From: Halothece sp964463655
GTDB taxonomy: Bacteria > Cyanobacteriota > Cyanobacteriia > Cyanobacteriales > Rubidibacteraceae
Assembly: GCA_964463655.1 (NCBI GenBank)
Contig: CAYXDG010000105.1
Location: 1 to 10,249, forward strand
Reading direction: 5' to 3'
Length of the DNA: 10,249 nt
A program made the position numbers and the translations under genes. This document shows, piece after piece, positions 7,001 to 10,249 of the stretch (position 1 is the stretch's first letter; every line of letters starts with the position of its first letter). The notes beneath the pieces were generated by a model. That model did not search any database. It worked only from the letters and a program-made list of their open reading frames with translations, and was not told where the DNA came from.

Positions 7001-10000
7001 TTAGTCTCAAATCTCCTGTGATGGCAATGCTATCTTCAGCGCTAGGTGATTGTAAAAGCTCTCTTCCTGTGAATTGACCGCGAAAGGTGCTGCTTCCTGC
7101 AATATCGAGAGATTGGGGTAAATATTGACGTTCGATCGGGATTAAGTCCAGAATTTTATTGATTTGAAGGGAATTAAAATCAAGATTTGTTTCTACATTT
7201 AATTGTGTTTCTGCAATGTCTGGCGCGGTGAAAAGATTAACTAATATGGCAACGCCACTGGCTTGGATTGATTGTTGTCCCCAATCAGCCTTGACTTGAT
7301 CAATGCTAACATTGGCGCGATCGCCTCGTAATCGGGAATTAATTAACCCAGAAACCGCCAACTCCGCATTAAACCGAGGGAAATTCAGGGAAACTCTTCC
7401 TCTGGGCTTACGAATGCTTAGATCACTGAGGTAAGGACGACTTAACTCGGTGGTGTTAACATCAGAAACAACAACATCCGCATTCCAAAGACCATTTTCT
7501 AAGTTTCCTTGAACTGCGATCGCTCCTTCTGCCAAAGTAGCATTAAGATTAGTCTGTGCGCTGAGTCCGCTTAAATCTTGAGTGCTGAGAAAAGTTTCTA
7601 GTTGCGCGATCGTCCCTGACACACTTGCTGTTCCCCCTTCAAAGATAGCTTGGGCTGCAATCTCTGGCAATAATGGCGTTAGAACAATGGGAGAATTAGA
7701 AAAGAGATCGACTGCAATTTGACCCCCTTGAGCTAAACTAGCATTGATGTTGACATCGGATTGATTAATAGAGGCGATCGTATCCACTTGTCCTTGTAAC
7801 CCTTCTAAAGCTGTCATTAAATCCGTTTCTCCTGTTAAAAACGGAATAATACTGCCTGTTAATTGTGCTTGTAATTGTCTGACTGTTACAGGAACAGTTA
7901 CTTCAGGAAGGTATGGAGAAATAAAGGGAATTAAATTTAATTCTTGTCCTTTGACCAACCCTTGTAAAAATCCTCTTTCTAAATTTCCCTCCACATCAAT
8001 GGGACTTTCATTAACCGCTAAGGTCAGATTAGTTTTGATTCTAATTGCTGCGATCGCTGTTGCTAAATCCGTTTTTCCTGTGAACAAATCGCCAATCTTT
8101 CCGTCTAATTGTGCTTGTAATCGTCTGACCGTTACAGGAACAGTTACTTCAGGAACAAAAGGAGAAATTAAGGGCAATAATTCTAATCTTTGTCCTCTGA
8201 CTAAGGCTTGTAAATTGCCTTGTTCTAACCTTCCTTCCACATCGATCGCCCTTCCTCCAAGAGCAATTGTAACATCTGCACTTCCTTCAATTCCGTTGGG
8301 GGTTAACTCATCCAATTTCCCACCAGCACGAATATCTATATTTAAAGCAGTGATCGCTTCTTGTAGGTTTCCTTGTCCAATTAATTCTGAAATAATCGGG
8401 TCGATCGCCACAGAGTTACTACTGACAATTGTCTCCCATTTTTGAGTTTCTAGGTTTCCCGTTCCCAAGACAGTAATCTCGCCAACATCCGTTTGAATTT
8501 CTGTATCTGTAATTAAAAACTCTGTCCCATCAAACGTTGCTTTTCCTTCACCAGCGACTTCACCAATTGAAGTGATAAATGTGTCGATTAATTCCCAAGT
8601 TGCTTCTAGATTTGGTTTTTTGAAAGTTCCTTGGGCTTGAATCTTACTATTAAAAGAACCGAGACGAGTCGTTTCAGGAATTGTCCCATAAGCAGCAGCC
8701 ACATCATTTAACGGAAGGTCAACATTGGCTTGCAATTCAACAGGCTTTGTGGTCAGATCAATGCTGTTAAGCTCCCCAGCTTCTAACGCTTGTTTTAAGT
8801 TGGTAGTGATGCTTCCTTCTGCTGTAATGATGCCACCTGTTTCTGGGATAATTTCAGCGCGGTCAAGCCGAATTTCCTCTAAGTTAGCATTAATTTTAAC
8901 CAGCGTCTTAGTGAGAGCTACCCGATCAATTTGTGTCGGTTTTGTGGCACTAAAAATAACATCAACTTGAGGATTTTCTGTTTCCCCCGTAACATTAACA
9001 TCAACTTTAAATTCTCCATCTGTAGGGACAGGAAGTTTGACATCAGGAACAAATGCTAGTAAATTAGCAATCGTAAAGGGAGCAACTAACACTTCTAAAT
9101 CGTAGCCTGTTTTTAAATTTGCTTTCCCTAATAAAGAGAGGAATATTTCTCCAATCTTGACCTCTCCTTGTGCAATGGAAACCGCTTGCTGTTGAAATTG
9201 TAATCCCAGATTACTAGACAGAGGAATCGTGTTTTCTTCATCAATTGCTACCTGTCCGACAACATTGCTGATCGTAACATTTCCCTCAAGATTACTTTCT
9301 TGATAGGCTTTTAAACTGGGGATATTCACAGCCAGATCAGCATCTACTTGACCCTGATTTAAAGTCACAGGAAGGTCATCGACTAAAGCGGATAATTTTG
9401 ATAAAGATAGTTGCTCGATCGCGATCTTGGCTTCCGTTTGAAAAGTTTCTAAATTGGATTGTCCTTCAATATTGATCGGAGACTCAGCAAAGGTCGCATC
9501 AAGATTATAATTAACTAATTGTTCCCCTTCTCTCGGATAAATTAATCCCCCTTCCACATCCGCAAAAATTTCCACAGGTGCGTTTAAGGTTTGCGGAACA
9601 AGGACAACCTCTGCATTTCTAATCGTAGCAGTTGCTTCCACATCTATGGGTAACTCGATCGGTTCTTCTTCCTCTGCTGCTGGTTCTAAATCTAACTCTA
9701 ACCAAACCCCGTCTTCATTTTCATCCAGATAAATTTTGGGTTCAACAATCAGGACTGAAACAGGTAATTTTCCTTGCGTTAAAATAGAGCTAAGATTATA
9801 ATTAATTTGGATTTGTTTAATGGAAGCGCGATCAGCATCTGCTTCTGTTGCAGCCATTTCTGAAGGACCGATCTGAATGCGAGAAAGGGATAATGCTTCA
9901 AATTCGCCAATGGTAACAGGACGACTTAAAATATCTTCTAATTGAGCTTCGATGATTGAGGGTAATCGTTGACGTAGGATAGAATAGCCAATAATAGCAC

Positions 10001-10133
10001 CCCCGATCGCGATCGTGATAACAACCCCAGTGCCAATCAAAGTAGAAGGTTGTTTAATCCACCTAAAAAAGCGAGAAGAACAAGATTCAGATTCTGAGTC
10101 CTGATTGTTGGGAGTCAGAGGAGAATTACTCAT
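4092..10133 (-). CDS. tamB: Translocation/assembly module TamB (Tic236-type) envelope protein
   Basis: Complete 2013-residue TamB/DUF490-family protein. It is anchored in the inner membrane, spans the periplasm as a long beta-rich scaffold, and works with an Omp85-family outer-membrane partner in protein insertion or lipid transport. Tic236 is the plastid counterpart. Visible features: a polar cytoplasmic N-terminus (1-30); one membrane segment at about 31-53 (TLIGTGVVITIAIGGAIIGY); then almost uninterrupted alternating beta-strand repeats with many 'INIEGxxNLE'-like turns; an acidic stretch near 150-160 (EPAAEEEEPIE); a close 82-residue duplication at 620-783; and the conserved C-terminal TamB domain from about 1550 to the end, closing with aromatic-rich strands (VGVGYDYVFSEFRVRYQRSF). 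It is longer than E. coli TamB (about 1260) but usual for cyanobacteria. ATG 10133 is chosen because it gives the short basic segment and anchor. No strong Shine-Dalgarno sequence precedes it. No omp85 gene is in the window. Confidence 0.92.
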   Translation of the reverse strand: MSNSPLTPNNQDSESESCSSRFFRWIKQPSTLIGTGVVITIAIGGAIIGYSILRQRLPSIIEAQLEDILSRPVTIGEFEALSLSRIQIGPSEMAATEADADRASIKQIQINYNLSSILTQGKLPVSVLIVEPKIYLDENEDGVWLELDLEPAAEEEEPIELPIDVEATATIRNAEVVLVPQTLNAPVEIFADVEGGLIYPREGEQLVNYNLDATFAESPINIEGQSNLETFQTEAKIAIEQLSLSKLSALVDDLPVTLNQGQVDADLAVNIPSLKAYQESNLEGNVTISNVVGQVAIDEENTIPLSSNLGLQFQQQAVSIAQGEVKIGEIFLSLLGKANLKTGYDLEVLVAPFTIANLLAFVPDVKLPVPTDGEFKVDVNVTGETENPQVDVIFSATKPTQIDRVALTKTLVKINANLEEIRLDRAEIIPETGGIITAEGSITTNLKQALEAGELNSIDLTTKPVELQANVDLPLNDVAAAYGTIPETTRLGSFNSKIQAQGTFKKPNLEATWELIDTFITSIGEVAGEGKATFDGTEFLITDTEIQTDVGEITVLGTGNLETQKWETIVSSNSVAIDPIISELIGQGNLQEAITALNIDIRAGGKLDELTPNGIEGSADVTIALGGRAIDVEGRLEQGNLQALVRGQRLELLPLISPFVPEVTVPVTVRRLQAQLDGKIGDLFTGKTDLATAIAAIRIKTNLTLAVNESPIDVEGNLERGFLQGLVKGQELNLIPFISPYLPEVTVPVTVRQLQAQLTGSIIPFLTGETDLMTALEGLQGQVDTIASINQSDVNINASLAQGGQIAVDLFSNSPIVLTPLLPEIAAQAIFEGGTASVSGTIAQLETFLSTQDLSGLSAQTNLNATLAEGAIAVQGNLENGLWNADVVVSDVNTTELSRPYLSDLSIRKPRGRVSLNFPRFNAELAVSGLINSRLRGDRANVSIDQVKADWGQQSIQASGVAILVNLFTAPDIAETQLNVETNLDFNSLQINKILDLIPIERQYLPQSLDIAGSSTFRGQFTGRELLQSPSAEDSIAITGDLRLKNFKFNDLVFDPVMTGGVNFSTGDAINIILEGENDIILAALDPCLESSCVAPYSLNALEITQQQGEEDAIAIIATGSGNQIDATIENFPLNLFRIAPAEAFGLPGFVGGVVNAEASVNLGTLTANGQLSIGKLGIGETQTEEFGISFEFENNEANVSQGRLIIGANRFNFEGNYNLASGEIGGNLTLKDGKIQDILAVANITSVQDFSPLTGGQNQGNAADLGAIALRPQEETLSSTLALHQQTVTKIQQDALISRQSDLPDQLNLRGDLNIDANVAGTIDNPTLNLAISGQDWEARPRPSIPTVNPILGFVIEDAGILRINDLAIIANYENGVGRLEEASVIIAEGIISVSGEFNQNQEISANAKIENLSLDAILQFVPSPVDATGIIGAEVTVSGTPLIPVVEGNFSLENSSFQGQAIEENFRGEFSYRDTQLTLQTTSPQDIDLQINGAIALPPQAGFENTIAANVEIREGAFNLLAPLSFGQLEWRRGEGNIVATATTSYTDNPEAALDNLDLTGTATFEEAVLFTTALAEEIIVNGQANFTPDRLRIESLQGRVDEADLRVAGVFPYFVPLSESDPDFNKPLTAKLDQGRLNLANLYKGRADANVTFTGMILNPIISGEARLYDGQVLIPQTSGQTLSPAYQRWFGDFAKLQGDPPVNIQLQELRVILDEGFRFSSPPVYDFSMTGDFTLTGSPLNIPSLRSSGTITLNRGEITLFNTDFFLSRLNENRVVFDPSRPIVNPNLDVEMGTTITDPSNAGQASEANEVRDDVTRVGRPDTITVDLAVKGQAQDILASLGAIAEEDACAVTPEDFFPQDRSNRISDSHLNQEEQCLSQNVVSGNESSQQILESSAVQLTSSPSRTRGEIVELLAQQFIGLAEQLENSTGQELLQFGATEFLIEPLARDIIFFANEQATKLAQPMIGVDRAEIYPQVQGIYLLGENSFVGVGYDYVFSEFRVRYQRSF
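7785..8276 (-). repeat. Tandem 246-bp (82-residue) duplication inside tamB
   Basis: Two adjacent units, 8276-8031 (residues 620-701) and 8030-7785 (residues 702-783), are aligned without gaps. By hand count 46 of 82 residues are identical, centred on PEVTVPVTVRxLQAQL and xTGxTDLxTA. At DNA level the block 8107-8154 matches 7861-7908 at 46 of 48 positions, both differences being C/T changes. Two further degenerate units seem to follow (from residue 784, then near 860), so the region looks like an expanded array of one structural repeat of the periplasmic scaffold. Confidence 0.8.
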
Positions 10134-10194
10134 AATTTGAGACTGAGTTAATTAAGCTCTTAGTTAAGACGATAAACTTTAAAAAAGAAAATTA
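10134..10194 (-). other. tRNA-tamB spacer
   Basis: 61-bp AT-rich gap between the tRNA 3' end and the tamB start, both on the minus strand. Just after the tRNA the transcribed strand has a T-rich run (TTTTCTTTTTT), which may serve in tRNA 3' processing or partial termination. No convincing -35/-10 pair or ribosome binding site for tamB could be assigned, so read-through from the tRNA remains possible. Confidence 0.4.
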
Positions 10195-10249
10195 TGCGGA
10201 TGGCGAGACTCGAACTCGCAAGGCGTGAGCCACACGCCCCTCAAGCGTG
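10195..10249 (-). tRNA. tRNA-Leu (anticodon GAG), 3' part; 5' end outside window
   Basis: Read on the minus strand: anticodon stem CACGC/GCGTG (10249-10245 with 10237-10233) closes a seven-base loop TTGAGGG with anticodon GAG (10242-10240). It is followed by a class II long variable arm (GGC-TCAC-GCC, 10231-10222), the T arm GCGAG-TTCGAGT-CTCGC (10219-10203), the 3' acceptor strand CATCCGC (10202-10196) and discriminator A (10195). The long variable arm with GAG identifies a leucine tRNA reading CUC/CUU. CCA is not encoded, as is common in cyanobacteria, so it must be added by the CCA enzyme. The D arm and the 5' acceptor strand lie beyond the window edge. Confidence 0.93.

Noticed and set aside
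7951..8445. 164-codon plus-strand open frame
   Set aside because: It lies wholly antisense to tamB within its repeated region, has no recognisable domain, and arises because the beta-strand coding sequence lacks stops on the opposite strand.

Overview
The window is chromosomal DNA from a cyanobacterium. At least ten exact copies of the HIP1 octamer GCGATCGC can be counted by eye (for example at 2881, 2970, 3588, 4044, 4588, 5641, 6790, 7317, 7516 and 8050), far above the chance expectation of well under one in 10 kb. A TamB of about 2,000 residues and short tandem and palindromic intergenic repeats agree with this. Base composition is moderately AT-rich. A unicellular Halothece/Cyanothece-type genome is possible, but the genus cannot be settled from the sequence.

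Layout. (1) Positions 1-3169, plus strand: a large SNF2/RapA-type helicase with an N-terminal phospholipase D-like domain. Its reading frame is open through the left window edge, so its start lies outside. Its last residues look like repeat-derived sequence replacing the native C-terminus. (2) Positions 3170-4091: a debris zone of about 920 bp between two convergent genes, with no intact gene. It holds two small hairpins, a larger imperfect stem, a Pho-box-like promoter with nothing recognisable behind it, the C-terminal remnant of an IS1-family transposase, an internally deleted IS630-family element with good terminal inverted repeats inserted in that remnant, and a 25-codon ORF that may be a gene relic. 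(3) Positions 4092-10133, minus strand: a complete 2013-residue TamB/Tic236-type protein, which bridges the inner and outer membranes. (4) Positions 10195-10249, minus strand: the 3' two-thirds of tRNA-Leu(GAG), running off the right edge.

The genes do not form one pathway. TamB is a housekeeping envelope-biogenesis protein, probably transcribed on its own or from the tRNA side. The PLD-helicase belongs to a class often seen in accessory or defence loci, and its partners, if any, would lie upstream of position 1. The most interesting points are the eroded 3' end of the helicase gene, the orphan Pho-box promoter, the nested IS remnants, and a recent-looking 82-residue duplication inside TamB.
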